Shown here: positions 32,714 through 41,098 of the stretch, piece by piece | Layout of the letters: the number at the start of each line of letters is the position of its first letter | Position numbering within the stretch: position 1 is the first letter of the stretch | Source: an uncultured Oscillospiraceae bacterium | GTDB lineage: Bacteria; Bacillota; Clostridia; Oscillospirales; Ruminococcaceae | Assembly: GCA_910587135.1 (NCBI GenBank) | Contig: CAJULF010000012.1 | Location: forward strand, 1 to 62,698 | Direction: 5' to 3' | DNA: 62,698 bases | The notes under the pieces: model-generated | What the model saw: only the letters and a program-made list of their open reading frames with translations | Told to the model about the DNA's origin: nothing | Database searches by the model: none | Translations under genes and position numbers: made by a program

Positions 32714-33127
32714 TCACTCTGCGACCGTTGCCGACAGCCCCGTGGGCAGCGCTTCGCATATCGCTCCGAAAAGCTCCTCCAGCCTGTCGTGTTGCCCGAT
32801 AAGGCTGAGATAGCCGAAAAGCGCCTCCAGCGCGGTAGCGCGGCGATATTCGGACGGTTTTGAACTTTTCGGTACGGATATCCCGCCGGCATTGCGTCCT
32901 CTCCTTAAAATATCCGCCTCCCGCTCGGTCAGCATAGGCTCTATCACCGAAACCGCGGCAGCCTGATATTTCGCCCTTACCTGCTCCACCGATAAATCGT
33001 GAAGCCGTCCCGCGTTTGTGTTCCCGTATAATACTACCCGCCGCCGCACCATCACCTCATACACGCTGTCGCCGTAAAACGCCAGTACGTTGGGGCTGTA
33101 CCCCGCGGCTTCCTTTTCTGTCAGCAT
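32714..33127 (-). CDS. mrnC: Mini-ribonuclease 3 (137 aa)
   Basis: The motif NVLAFYGDSVYEVMVR is the RNase III signature in the compact Mini-III form, and no double-stranded RNA-binding domain follows. Conserved EALFGYLSLIGQ supplies the second acidic site. It matures 23S rRNA ends in Firmicutes. It is encoded nine bases after the methyltransferase-like gene and just before YitT. In many clostridia it sits next to cysS; that gene is not here. Confidence 0.94.
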   Translation of the reverse strand: MLTEKEAAGYSPNVLAFYGDSVYEVMVRRRVVLYGNTNAGRLHDLSVEQVRAKYQAAAVSVIEPMLTEREADILRRGRNAGGISVPKSSKPSEYRRATALEALFGYLSLIGQHDRLEELFGAICEALPTGLSATVAE

Positions 33128-33135
33128 GATTTTTC

Positions 33136-33840
33136 CTACCCCTTATTCAACTCCAATATAAAGTAAATATAGCTGAATTCCTCGCCGTGACGCTCAAACA
33201 TATCTGTTTCCCTGTCCAGCAGGCTTAGCCCCGCGGAAACATCGCTGTTTTCGGGATTGGCGCTGCCGTACTCCCGCGCGGCGGCGTTCATCGGCTTATA
33301 GTAGCCGTCCCGCCAGTCGGACTTTGGCGCGATATAGAAATCCTTTATTCCGAAGCCCAGTTCTTTCGCCTTGTACACTACCGTGTACATCTGCTCTATT
33401 ATACCGAAGCGTCGCTCATAATACAGACGCGTGTCGGGCATAGGCTCAATAAGCCAGCACAGCGCACGGTACACTGCTATACCCTCTGCCATGCGCTCTT
33501 TGAGCGTATTCAGCCGCTGCGTTACACCGTCAAACTCCACCGTTCCGTTATACCATATAAAATCAAAGCCGCCCTTTGCTTCCGGAAGCTCGAACAGCTG
33601 CACCAGACGGGAATCAAGACCGCTATCCGACGCCTGCGCGGCTCTGTATTCCTCCGTAAAAGCGGAAATAAGCCTGCGGCAGTTCCGACCCAACACCTGC
33701 GGCGTGATGCAGTCATCACCGACAAACAAAGCGTTTTCGGGAGATATCTTACCGCAAAGCGCCATGACCTTTTTTACGGTTTCCTCACTTCCCGCAGATG
33801 AGCGCTCCATATTCCGCAAAAGCGTCCCGATAAAATTCAT
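33136..33840 (-). CDS. Methyltransferase-like protein of unknown function (234 aa)
   Basis: A Rossmann-like pattern is visible: KVMALCGKISPENALFVGDDC, RRLISAFTEEY and GFDFIWYNGTVEFDGVTQRLNTLKERMAEGG-like, resembling a class I SAM methyltransferase with a degenerate glycine motif. The assignment is weak and it may have lost activity. Start at 33840 is chosen because AGGTG stands six bases before it; a GTG three codons upstream is worse placed. It precedes Mini-III on the same strand. Confidence 0.7.
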   Translation of the reverse strand: MNFIGTLLRNMERSSAGSEETVKKVMALCGKISPENALFVGDDCITPQVLGRNCRRLISAFTEEYRAAQASDSGLDSRLVQLFELPEAKGGFDFIWYNGTVEFDGVTQRLNTLKERMAEGIAVYRALCWLIEPMPDTRLYYERRFGIIEQMYTVVYKAKELGFGIKDFYIAPKSDWRDGYYKPMNAAAREYGSANPENSDVSAGLSLLDRETDMFERHGEEFSYIYFILELNKG

Positions 33841-33900
33841 TCCGTTCACCTATCTTAATCTGAATTTTCCGCGCCTCCGCTACCACCGCGAGACAGCGTT

Positions 33901-33985
33901 CAGCCTGTAATAAAGGTTGACTTAAATCGTAATATTTTAAAATCCCTCAAAATTTCATACAGACATACTACGTTTTGCCGCGCTT
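33901..33985 (-). repeat. Family A fragment, copy A13
   Basis: Only the outer end remains: CAGCCTGTAATAAAGG, then TTGACTTAAATCG, CTCAAAATTTC and CATACTACG. The rest is lost before the obg gene end. Confidence 0.7.
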
Positions 33986-34020
33986 TAAAAGTTTTGCGCA
34001 ATGTGCGGCTTTACAAAAAA

Positions 34021-35295
34021 TCACCTTACATAATTAAACTCAAAATCGTATATCGAAACCACGTCGTCCTCATGTATACCCATTCGCTCAAGCTCGTCGA
34101 TAATACCGCTTGAACGCAGCACTCTCTGGAAGTACTGAAGACTCTCGTAATCCTCCATATTAACAGTGTTCAGTATCGGCGCAAGGAACTCCGCCTCAAC
34201 TACATACACCCCGTCGATAACCTCTATATTAAACTTATGCCTGTTTTCCTCGATTTCATTAAGCTCCTTGAGAGTAAGCGGCTGAACCTCGAACCGCTTT
34301 GCGGGCGGCAGCTTCTCCAGCTGCTCTGTTACGCAATCCATCAGCGGTTCTGTTCCCGCCGTTGTAGCCGCCGATATCTCATAAAACGGCAGACCCTTTT
34401 CCTCTATAAAGCTCCTGAACTCGGCTATCTGCTCCTCGGTCGCCATATCGCTCTTGTTCGCCGCGACTATCTGCGGTCTTACCGCCAGCTCCTCAGAGAA
34501 ATTGGCAAGCTCCAGATTTATCTTTTCAAAGTCCTCACGGGGATCGCGCCCCTCTATGCCCGAAACATCCACCACATGAACTATCAGCCGACAGCGTTCA
34601 ACGTGCCTTAAAAATGAATGTCCCAGCCCCACGCCCTCGCTCGCGCCCTCTATAAGTCCGGGGATATCAGCCATAACGAAGGATTTCTCCCCGCGCTTGA
34701 CCACACCGAGTACGGGTGTGATGGTGGTAAAGTGATAATTAGCGATCTTGGGCTTGGCGGCGCTGACCACGCTTATAAGCGTTGATTTTCCCACGTTCGG
34801 GAATCCCACCAGACCCACGTCCGCCAGAAGCTTCAGCTCCAGCACGACATCGAACTTCTCCCCGGGAAATCCAGGTTTTGCGAAGCGGGGTATCTGCCGC
34901 GTAGGGGTCGCGAAATGTACGTTTCCCTTGCCGCCCTTTCCGCCCTTAGCCACAACTACGGGCTCATTATCGGAAATATCCGCCATAATGCGCCCCGTAT
35001 GTGCATCTCTTATGACAGTACCGCGCGGGACCCGTATAACGGTAGGTTCCATTGATTTTCCCGAGCAGCGCTTTGCGCCGCCTGGTTCTCCATCGGGAGC
35101 GACGTATTTCTTTTTGTACCTGAAATCAATAAGTGTGGACAGATTATCGTCTGCCACAAAGACAATATCCGAGCCTTTGCCGCCATCGCCGCCGTCGGGA
35201 CCTCCCGCATTGACGTATTTCTCCCTATGGAAGGAAACCGCGCCGTTGCCGCCGTTGCCCGCTTTTATCGAAATTTCTACTTTATCTACGAACAT
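34021..35295 (-). CDS. obg: Obg/CgtA family GTPase (424 aa)
   Basis: The N-terminal glycine-rich Obg fold (SIKAGNGGNGAVSFHREKY, repeated GG turns) is followed by a GTPase domain with GFPNVGKST (G1), DIPGLIEGASEGVGLG (G3) and NKSD (G4), then the OCT domain typical of Gram-positive Obg at the C-terminus. It is an essential ribosome-assembly and stress GTPase. AGGAG precedes the ATG. In many Firmicutes it follows rpmA; here it lies 280-700 bp beyond with a MazG-like gene in between. Confidence 0.97.
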   Translation of the reverse strand: MFVDKVEISIKAGNGGNGAVSFHREKYVNAGGPDGGDGGKGSDIVFVADDNLSTLIDFRYKKKYVAPDGEPGGAKRCSGKSMEPTVIRVPRGTVIRDAHTGRIMADISDNEPVVVAKGGKGGKGNVHFATPTRQIPRFAKPGFPGEKFDVVLELKLLADVGLVGFPNVGKSTLISVVSAAKPKIANYHFTTITPVLGVVKRGEKSFVMADIPGLIEGASEGVGLGHSFLRHVERCRLIVHVVDVSGIEGRDPREDFEKINLELANFSEELAVRPQIVAANKSDMATEEQIAEFRSFIEEKGLPFYEISAATTAGTEPLMDCVTEQLEKLPPAKRFEVQPLTLKELNEIEENRHKFNIEVIDGVYVVEAEFLAPILNTVNMEDYESLQYFQRVLRSSGIIDELERMGIHEDDVVSIYDFEFNYVR

Positions 35296-35353
35296 CTTGT
35301 TCTCCTGATTTTAAATTTTTCATTTATTCAAAACGCTATTTTTACGCAAGCAC

Positions 35354-35388
35354 CAGCCCGTATATAAAGTGTTGATATGGGCTATTAC
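35354..35388 (-). repeat. Possible family A end fragment
   Basis: CAGCCCGTATATAAAG and TTGATATGGGCTA resemble the outer end of family A; nothing else of the element is seen. The rest of the 35296-35578 gap shows no gene. Confidence 0.4.
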
Positions 35389-35578
35389 GCTTTAAGTCAG
35401 CTTGACAAAAAGCAAATCATTCAAAAGATTTTTTCACGCCGCAGCGCTTTCAAAACCGGCTTGCGAAAAATTCCCGCGTGGGCGATTTGCCGTTTTATGC
35501 TGTCACCGCATATGATCCTCTATTATTGCGCTGATCACGGCTGACATACAAACTATATTATGTACAACTGAACAGGGA

Positions 35579-35905
35579 TTACCACCGATCCATATTCCTT
35601 TTAAACCTATCCGTATACACACGCTTCAGCTCATCCGCGGTAATACCGTAACAAAGCATCACGTCCCCAAAATACATTAGAACATCCGACAGTTCCTCAA
35701 CAAGACGCTCTCTCAGTTCGGGGTCGCCGACAGCTCTGTCATGACCGTTTTTTTTGACAATATCGATGACCTCTCCGACCTCGCCAACCATCCACAGCAG
35801 CTTATTCTTTCCCGTTTCGGGAGAAACAGGTTCCCATCTGCCCCTGTATCTCTCCTGTAATTCCCGCTGCATTTCAAGCATCTGATTTATTGAAAAATCA
35901 TCCAT
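35579..35905 (-). CDS. MazG-like nucleotide pyrophosphohydrolase (108 aa)
   Basis: A single all-alpha MazG fold with the acidic metal sites EVGEVID and EELSDVLMYFGDV, plus a Lys/Asn-rich helix between. Members hydrolyse non-canonical or excess NTP/dNTP to monophosphate and pyrophosphate. Length fits the short dUTPase/MazG-type enzymes. It is downstream of rpmA with a terminator between, so it may be separately expressed. Ribosome binding site AGAGG. Confidence 0.9.
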   Translation of the reverse strand: MDDFSINQMLEMQRELQERYRGRWEPVSPETGKNKLLWMVGEVGEVIDIVKKNGHDRAVGDPELRERLVEELSDVLMYFGDVMLCYGITADELKRVYTDRFKRNMDRW

Positions 35906-35931
35906 ATCATACCTCTGTCATGAATAACTAA

Positions 35932-35960
35932 ATAAGGCGGACTAAAATAATCCGCCTTAT
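35932..35960 (-). terminator. Terminator of the rplU-prp-rpmA operon
   Basis: ATAAGGCGGA/TCCGCCTTAT, 9-base loop, followed on the minus strand by TTTAGTTATT; 18 bp past the rpmA stop. Confidence 0.8.
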
Positions 35961-35978
35961 GATGTACCGTTAGGATTA

Positions 35979-36257
35979 TCAATCAGCGTATACGCTGACC
36001 TGCTTTCTGTCCTTGCCGACGCGCTCGAATTTAACCTTGCCGTCCGTAAGAGCGAAAAGGGTATCATCGGAACCTCTGCCGACGTTGTTGCCCGCATGGA
36101 TATGCGTTCCGCGCTGTCTTACAAGGATATTGCCCGCAAGCACAAACTGACCGTCAGCGCGCTTTACGCCAAGTCTCTTGGACTCGGAATCGCGTCCGTT
36201 CTTGGTGGAACCCGCACCCTTTTTATGAGCGAAATACTGTAAACTGATCCTAATCAT
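35979..36257 (-). CDS. rpmA: 50S ribosomal protein L27 with cleavable N-terminus (92 aa)
   Basis: The protein starts MIRISLQYFAHKKGAGSTKNG. The LQYFA-HKKG junction corresponds to the LQFFA-H site that Firmicutes cut to expose the mature L27 N-terminus needed at the peptidyl-transferase centre. The cutting enzyme Prp is encoded just upstream and overlaps this gene by eight bases. The remainder is standard L27 (RQRGTHIHAGNNVGRG). Third gene of rplU-prp-rpmA. Confidence 0.97.
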   Translation of the reverse strand: MIRISLQYFAHKKGAGSTKNGRDSESKRLGVKRADGQFVLAGNILVRQRGTHIHAGNNVGRGSDDTLFALTDGKVKFERVGKDRKQVSVYAD

Positions 36258-36591
36258 CTTTAATCTCCTCCTGTTTTACTTCAAGCCTGACCCTGCCGTG
36301 TTCCTCGGCGATGATCTCCAAATGCCCGTAAAACGCCTCAACAAGCCGCCGAGCGGAGAGATTGTCCTCCTTCAGCCTCAGCGTTATCCGATTTTTCCCA
36401 ACATCAACTTCTGCCGACGCTTTGAAATAATCAGTCACAGCGTTGCACACCAGCATTACCGCCGAGCTTACCGCCGCGCAAACGATATCGTTCCCCTCCG
36501 AGCCGCAGCCCGCGTGACCCGACACCGAAAACCCGCACAGCGCTCCCGCCCGACCACCGAAGCTATGCCGATAAAAAACAGCCTTGATCAT
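36250..36591 (-). CDS. prp: Ribosomal-processing cysteine protease Prp (113 aa)
   Basis: The active-site pattern GHAG (His26) and GNDIVCAAVSS (Cys38) identifies the Prp/YsxB family, which removes the N-terminal extension of L27. Position between rplU and rpmA is the conserved one. Its ATG shares a base with the rplU stop (TAATG), so it is translationally coupled to it. C-terminal strand-rich region with RLKEDN and EEHGRVRLEV is normal. Confidence 0.95.
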   Translation of the reverse strand: MIKAVFYRHSFGGRAGALCGFSVSGHAGCGSEGNDIVCAAVSSAVMLVCNAVTDYFKASAEVDVGKNRITLRLKEDNLSARRLVEAFYGHLEIIAEEHGRVRLEVKQEEIKDD

Positions 36592-36896
36592 TACGCGTTG
36601 ATAGCTTCAATTCTCACCTGGCTGTAGGGCTGTCTGTGACCCATCTTTCTCTTACTGCTCTTCTTGGGCTTGTAAGTGAAAACCGTTATCTTCTTGCTCT
36701 TGCCGTTCTTCAGGAGAGTAGCCTTAACGCTGGCGCCGTTTACATATGGTGCGCCAACGGTAACACCGTCTTCCTTGCCTACCATGATCACCTTGTCAAA
36801 GGTAACCTCGCCCTCGGCTTCCAGCTTCTCGATAAAGAGGATATCGCCCTCTTTTACCTGGTACTGCTTTCCGCCCGTTTCAATAACTGCGTACAT
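36591..36896 (-). CDS. rplU: 50S ribosomal protein L21 (101 aa)
   Basis: Starts MYAVIETGGKQYQVKEGD and ends with FTYKPKKSSKRKMGHRQPYSQVRIEAI, the standard L21 sequence. First gene of rplU-prp-rpmA, with a consensus promoter at 37076-37104 and a structured leader at 36940-37021, which may bind L21 or otherwise control the operon. Confidence 0.98.
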   Translation of the reverse strand: MYAVIETGGKQYQVKEGDILFIEKLEAEGEVTFDKVIMVGKEDGVTVGAPYVNGASVKATLLKNGKSKKITVFTYKPKKSSKRKMGHRQPYSQVRIEAINA

Positions 36897-36939
36897 GTTT
36901 TTTACCTCATTTTTTCAGACTCGCTGTGCTAAGGCAGGG

Positions 36940-37021
36940 TTCAAAAACTTCGTTTTTGAATGCTTGAATTTTCCTTTTCGGACATTCATCCGAAATTTTG
37001 CTTCGCAAAAACGGAAAATTC
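36940..37021 (-). promoter_or_regulatory. Structured rplU leader (candidate L21 leader)
   Basis: Outer arms GAATTTTCC/GGAAAATTC (36966-36974, 37013-37021) enclose two hairpins, TTTTGC-GAA-GCAAAA and TTTCGGA/TCCGAAA, making a three-way junction. A third hairpin, TTCAAAAAC/GTTTTTGAA, follows at 36940-36960. L21 leaders are known autoregulatory elements upstream of rplU in Firmicutes; identity with that Rfam family is inferred from position only. Confidence 0.65.
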
Positions 37022-37075
37022 CCTTAAAACGCGTTTTATCCCCGCTTTTCCGAACCTTACACATGCGGCTTAATT

Positions 37076-37104
37076 ATTATACCACACCGCAAATCGTTTG
37101 TCAA
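37076..37104 (-). promoter_or_regulatory. rplU operon promoter
   Basis: Minus strand TTGACA (37099-37104) and TATAAT (37076-37081), spacer 17 bp. It lies 18 bp from the LacI gene stop. Confidence 0.9.
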
Positions 37105-37121
37105 GCGCTTTTTCACATTTT

Positions 37122-38141
37122 TCACTCCAGAGTGAGATTTTTAACGCTCTCGCGCCTTACCAGCTTACCCGTTACCAGCGTTCTGCCGCGCTTATAGCTG
37201 CCGTCGCGTATCTTATGAAGTATTATATTAACAGCCTCCTCGGACATAGCGCGGCTGTTTACATCGATCGTTGTGAGTCTGGGCGATGAGATGGTTGAAT
37301 AAATATGATTGTCATATCCAACGACCGATATGTCGTCGGGAATGGAATACCCTGCCGCCTTAAGCTGATTTACAAGCTTGTAGGCGGTCTCATCGCAGTT
37401 GCAGACAAACGCGGTGGGCATATCCTGCGGCAGCGTGAACGACGGGAATATATCGCTTTCGTTGGATCGGTCGCCTATCAGCCAGTCCTGCCGAAGCGGT
37501 ATCCTGTGCTCCAACAGAGCCTTATAATATCCCAGATATCTGTCCTGTATACTTGACGTACTGCTTATGCTGCCGAGAAATCCTATCCGTCTGTGACCGT
37601 TTGAAATGAGGTGGTTTGTCAGCATATAAGCCCCGTAGAAGTTATCCGCAAGCACTGTTTCCGATTCCTCGCGGCTTCCGTAGAAATCCAGAAATACCGT
37701 CGGTATATAGTATGATGTCAGTCTGTTTATATATTCGTCCGAAAACTGCCCAAGAACAATGAGTCCGTCCACTTTCTTATCCAGCACGGAATTCGGTATC
37801 TCGCCGCGCCCGTCCAGCACGTCGTCCACCACCTCGAGCATTCCGTAATAATTCTGCTTCTGAAGCATTTCGACGATATATCTGTACATTATCCAGTAAA
37901 AAGCCGAGGCATCGCTGATAAAATGCCGCGCTACCACAATACCTATGTTATAATTGAGCCCGTCCTTTGCGCCATGGGTTCCGGTATGCATTCTGTAACC
38001 CATTTCGGTCGCTTTCTGCTTTATACGCTCGCGAAGATCCAAGCTTACTCCGTCGCGATCTCCCAGTGCCTTTGATACCGTAACCGTGCTGACGTTCATA
38101 ACCTTGGCAATATCGCTCATGGTCACATTTTTCTTAATCAT
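37122..38141 (-). CDS. LacI family transcriptional regulator (339 aa)
   Basis: The N-terminal helix-turn-helix VTMSDIAKVMNVSTVTVSKALGDRDGVS with hinge is followed by a PBP-like effector domain (about residues 65-325) carrying VDGLIVLGQ and AFVCNCDETAYKL. It should repress a sugar-use gene in the absence of inducer. No sugar-transport gene is adjacent, so its target is not evident from the window. AAAGGAAAG precedes the ATG; a TTTACA-17-TAAAAT promoter stands at 38181-38209. Confidence 0.95.
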   Translation of the reverse strand: MIKKNVTMSDIAKVMNVSTVTVSKALGDRDGVSLDLRERIKQKATEMGYRMHTGTHGAKDGLNYNIGIVVARHFISDASAFYWIMYRYIVEMLQKQNYYGMLEVVDDVLDGRGEIPNSVLDKKVDGLIVLGQFSDEYINRLTSYYIPTVFLDFYGSREESETVLADNFYGAYMLTNHLISNGHRRIGFLGSISSTSSIQDRYLGYYKALLEHRIPLRQDWLIGDRSNESDIFPSFTLPQDMPTAFVCNCDETAYKLVNQLKAAGYSIPDDISVVGYDNHIYSTISSPRLTTIDVNSRAMSEEAVNIILHKIRDGSYKRGRTLVTGKLVRRESVKNLTLE

Positions 38142-38180
38142 TTACAGCTTTCCTTTCAATAATGTGTTTTGTTACTTACT

Positions 38181-38209
38181 ATTTTAAGTTAATTTTCCCG
38201 TTTTGTAAA
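38181..38209 (-). promoter_or_regulatory. lacI-type gene promoter
   Basis: Minus strand TTTACA (38204-38209) and TAAAAT (38181-38186), spacer 17 bp. Confidence 0.7.
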
Positions 38210-38382
38210 GAAACATTATTCACAAACTTTTTATGATTTTTTTGGTTAATATTGCCGATTTAAAAGAAACACCATCAAAAATCAAGCGGTCAAAGCTGGC
38301 TTAAGCCAAAGTCAACCGACCGCCCACGCATAAATATCATTCAGCGTAATGCCGACGCTTGATATAAAAAACGCGGCTCAGC

Positions 38383-38749
38383 TTATAGAAAAAGCCTATC
38401 TGCAACGCAATGTCGCCGCATGAAATTTCAAAAAGTCGTGCGTTTGCGAATGCAAACGTGCGCGGTTTCCGTTAGGCATGCGAAGTGAAGCGAAGCTGAA
38501 CGGAGTATGACTAACGGAAATTTTGAAATTTTTTAAGGCAACACCGCACAAAGCTTGTGCGCAGATTGCGCCGTCAGATTTTTCGTCAGATTGTACAAGG
38601 TCGACGCCGGCGGGCTGACGCCCGCCAAGGAGAACTTGTGCAAGATGACGGAAAATATGCAAGCAAGATGCGTGCAAAGCGCGAAGCGCGGGCTTTGTGC
38701 GGTGTTGCCTTAAATAATTAGCCTTAGGTCCACCTTTATATACAGGCTG
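38383..38749 (+). repeat. Family A palindromic repeat, copy A15, split by family C element
   Basis: Left part (38383-38536) begins TTATAGAAAAAGCC; right part (38710-38749) reads TAATTAGCCTTAGGTCCACC to ATACAGGCTG. Element C2 is inserted at the TTAA between them. Confidence 0.92.
38537..38709 (+). repeat. Family C element, copy C2, with TTAA on both sides
   Basis: 173 bp with inverted ends GGCAACACCGCACAAAGC / GCTTTGTGCGGTGTTGCC. TTAA flanks both ends (38533-38536, 38710-38713), while the uninterrupted family A copies have one TTAA here, so TTAA is a target duplication. It has an inner palindrome GGCGGGC/GCCCGCC and encodes nothing. Confidence 0.92.
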
Positions 38750-38782
38750 ATCTGCGCCTCTGCCATTTGGCAAAAACGCAGC

Positions 38783-38884
38783 TTCCGCAATACATACTTT
38801 GTGCTGCTTCGCAGTACAGATTATGCATGGCGGAAGTTTTGTATTTTTTTAATAAACCTATTCAGGTCAACCCTTATCAGCTGA
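38783..38884 (+). repeat. Decayed family A-like fragment
   Basis: CTTCCGCAATACATACT and ATGGCGGAAGTTTTGTATT are arms of a stem, followed by TTTTTTAATAAAC and AGGTCAACCCTTAT as at the family A right end. The left half is missing. Confidence 0.6.
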
Positions 38885-38992
38885 AAAAATTTTTAACAAT
38901 TTACTTTAAGTAAACACAAATTAAGCGTTACGGCATATTGCCAATTTACCTTAATCGGATCACCGCATGAGCCGCGACAGAAATTCAAGAGC

Positions 38993-40903
38993 TTACGCTG
39001 CCCGATCGGGCGGCTGACGGCGATCCCCCTCGGGCTTTTCGGGCGAATCACCGTCGGGTCTGTCCTGCCCGAATCCGCCCGGAGGTATATCCGTACCCGT
39101 CCACGAATCTCCGCCATGACCGCCGTGACCGCCGAAACCGACAAAGCCGCCGTCAGCACCGTTTCCGCTCACACCGTCCTCGGCAGTGACCTCAACTATC
39201 AGTTCCCCGTCCGCATATATTCCGTAGACTCTGCCCTCCGTAAGGCTGCCTGCGGAGAATATCAGCGACTGTGCCGGCTTGGGTGTTTCCACGCTAAAAA
39301 CGGTATTTCCGTCCTCGTCACGCACCTCAACTGAGCAGCCCGCCTCAACGGAGGAATTTATCGCCAGACAAGGCTGCGAAAGCGTACTCGGAACCTGAGC
39401 CATTCCCGCCGAACCAAGCGCAATGAGCGTACCGCCGCTTATTGCGAAGGAGCTTTCGTAATCCAACGCTCCGTTCATATCCGTGGTCGGACCGAATACT
39501 ACCACGGTACCTCCGCTCAAAGCCATACTGCCGTTGGAGTCCAGTCCGTCGCCGTCAGCGTTCACGGTGATATTTCCTCCCGTAATGCTTATATAGTATT
39601 CGGCGCTGTTAATGCTGTCCCCCGCTGCGTTCAGACCGTCGTCATAGGCGTAAACCGAGATATTGCCTCCCGATATGTCTATGCCGACGCCCTCTATCCC
39701 CTCGTAGGAATACTCAATATAGATATCTCCGCCGTTTATCGATACATTTTTGTCCGCGTGAATGCCATCATTACCCGAGGTCAGCCTGATATCCCCGCTG
39801 CTTATACGAACAGTTCCCCCCGAATGAATGCTGTCATCAGCCGAATCTATATCCAGCTCCCCGCCGTTTATCGTAAGATCAGTACCTGCCTTAAGCCCTT
39901 TCGTGCTCTCCGACGAGCCGCCGTCTGCCGCTTTGTCGGGATCTTCGCGGAATCCGCCGCCCCCAAAATTTCTGTCGCCCCACGCGCCGCCGAAATCTGT
40001 CTGATCAGAACGTTCCACGATTGCCGCTCCGCCTCCCGAAACCGCTGTGACAGAGCCGCCGTCTATGATAAGCTCCGTTTCAGCCTGAACCGCGTCGTTA
40101 TCGGATTCGATGTGTATATCTCCGCCTTGGATACGCACATATCCAAGAGAACTGTCCTTGTTGTTGGAGGACTTCAGACCGTCCTTACCCGCGCTGATAT
40201 TAAGCTCTCCCGCCGCGACAACAAGATAATCCTTTCCGACTATCCCGTCTCCAACCGCGTTTACAGCAATGTTCCCGCCGCATATCTTAAGACCGTCCTT
40301 GCACTTTATACCGTCGTTGTACAGCCCCGTTACCGACAGGCTGCCCGTGCCGTTTATCGTCATATCGCTTCGGCAGAACACCGCCGCGTCAGGCTCGGTT
40401 TCGTCTTGCGCAAACGAGTAGTTCTCTGCGTCCGACAGGACGTTCTGTGAGCCCTTTGCGAGCGTCAGGAACAGTTTCCCCGCCTTTTCGCAGTCTATAA
40501 CGCTGCCGCTCTTGCTTGAAAGCTTAAGTCCTTTAAGCAGCAGAGTAACGCTGCTTTCACCGTCCGCATCTATAATGATTTTGCCGTCGGAGCACTCGCC
40601 GCTTATCTCGTATACTCCCGCCGCGGTAAGCGTTACTGTGTTTCCGCTGACCTTGGCGCCTTTGCCGCTTACGCTTGCTCCGCCCTCGGAGAATACCACA
40701 GTGGTATCCGCGGCTTCCGCCGCCGCATAGTCGCACTCATCCGCGCGCTCCGGAGCTATTACCGCTCCGCTTTCTGATGTTCCGCTGTTAATAAGCGGAG
40801 TAACGCTGCTTTGTATGCTGCCGGGGGAATTATCGGTACAGCCGGTATTTATTGTTAATGCCAACGTGCAAAGCGCCGCAAGCGTTCTGAAGCTCATATC
40901 CAT
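38993..40903 (-). CDS. Cthe_2159-like carbohydrate-binding beta-helix lipoprotein (636 aa)
   Basis: A lipobox NTGC anchors the product. After a short linker it shows the recurring pattern of this family: ASVSGKGAKVSGNTVTLTAAGVYEISGECSDG, then many short beta-strand repeats with GGDI, INGG and SNDDAVQAE, which fold as a parallel beta-helix. Cthe_2159 of Clostridium thermocellum binds pectic polymers. The C-terminus is Gly/Asp/Pro rich. Start at 40903 is placed by SD AAGGAGG 29 bases upstream across a hairpin. It is in one operon with DUF4956 and VTC genes. Confidence 0.88.
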   Translation of the reverse strand: MDMSFRTLAALCTLALTINTGCTDNSPGSIQSSVTPLINSGTSESGAVIAPERADECDYAAAEAADTTVVFSEGGASVSGKGAKVSGNTVTLTAAGVYEISGECSDGKIIIDADGESSVTLLLKGLKLSSKSGSVIDCEKAGKLFLTLAKGSQNVLSDAENYSFAQDETEPDAAVFCRSDMTINGTGSLSVTGLYNDGIKCKDGLKICGGNIAVNAVGDGIVGKDYLVVAAGELNISAGKDGLKSSNNKDSSLGYVRIQGGDIHIESDNDAVQAETELIIDGGSVTAVSGGGAAIVERSDQTDFGGAWGDRNFGGGGFREDPDKAADGGSSESTKGLKAGTDLTINGGELDIDSADDSIHSGGTVRISSGDIRLTSGNDGIHADKNVSINGGDIYIEYSYEGIEGVGIDISGGNISVYAYDDGLNAAGDSINSAEYYISITGGNITVNADGDGLDSNGSMALSGGTVVVFGPTTDMNGALDYESSFAISGGTLIALGSAGMAQVPSTLSQPCLAINSSVEAGCSVEVRDEDGNTVFSVETPKPAQSLIFSAGSLTEGRVYGIYADGELIVEVTAEDGVSGNGADGGFVGFGGHGGHGGDSWTGTDIPPGGFGQDRPDGDSPEKPEGDRRQPPDRAA

Positions 40904-40913
40904 AACGGTGACT

Positions 40914-40939
40914 GCTCCCGCGCGGGAGCGTACCTCCTT
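40914..40939 (-). promoter_or_regulatory. Shine-Dalgarno and 16-bp palindrome before the Cthe_2159-like gene
   Basis: AAGGAGG (40933-40939) is separated from ATG 40903 by a perfect 16-bp palindrome, GCTCCCGC/GCGGGAGC (40914-40929). Folding the palindrome would bring the site near the start. The AraC-type gene at 20466 has a related arrangement. Confidence 0.6.
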
Positions 40940-41098
40940 TCGAAAATATGTTTTTTGCTTATGGTGCTGCGGCACGATGGAGATCAAAGAATTTCCTGCA
41001 CCGCCATTCCCGCCGCCTGCGGGGAATCCATTTATATGCTCTGTCCTTTCGGACGTTTTCAGTGGCTCTGACCCGCATTTAATACGCGGATCGATCTG

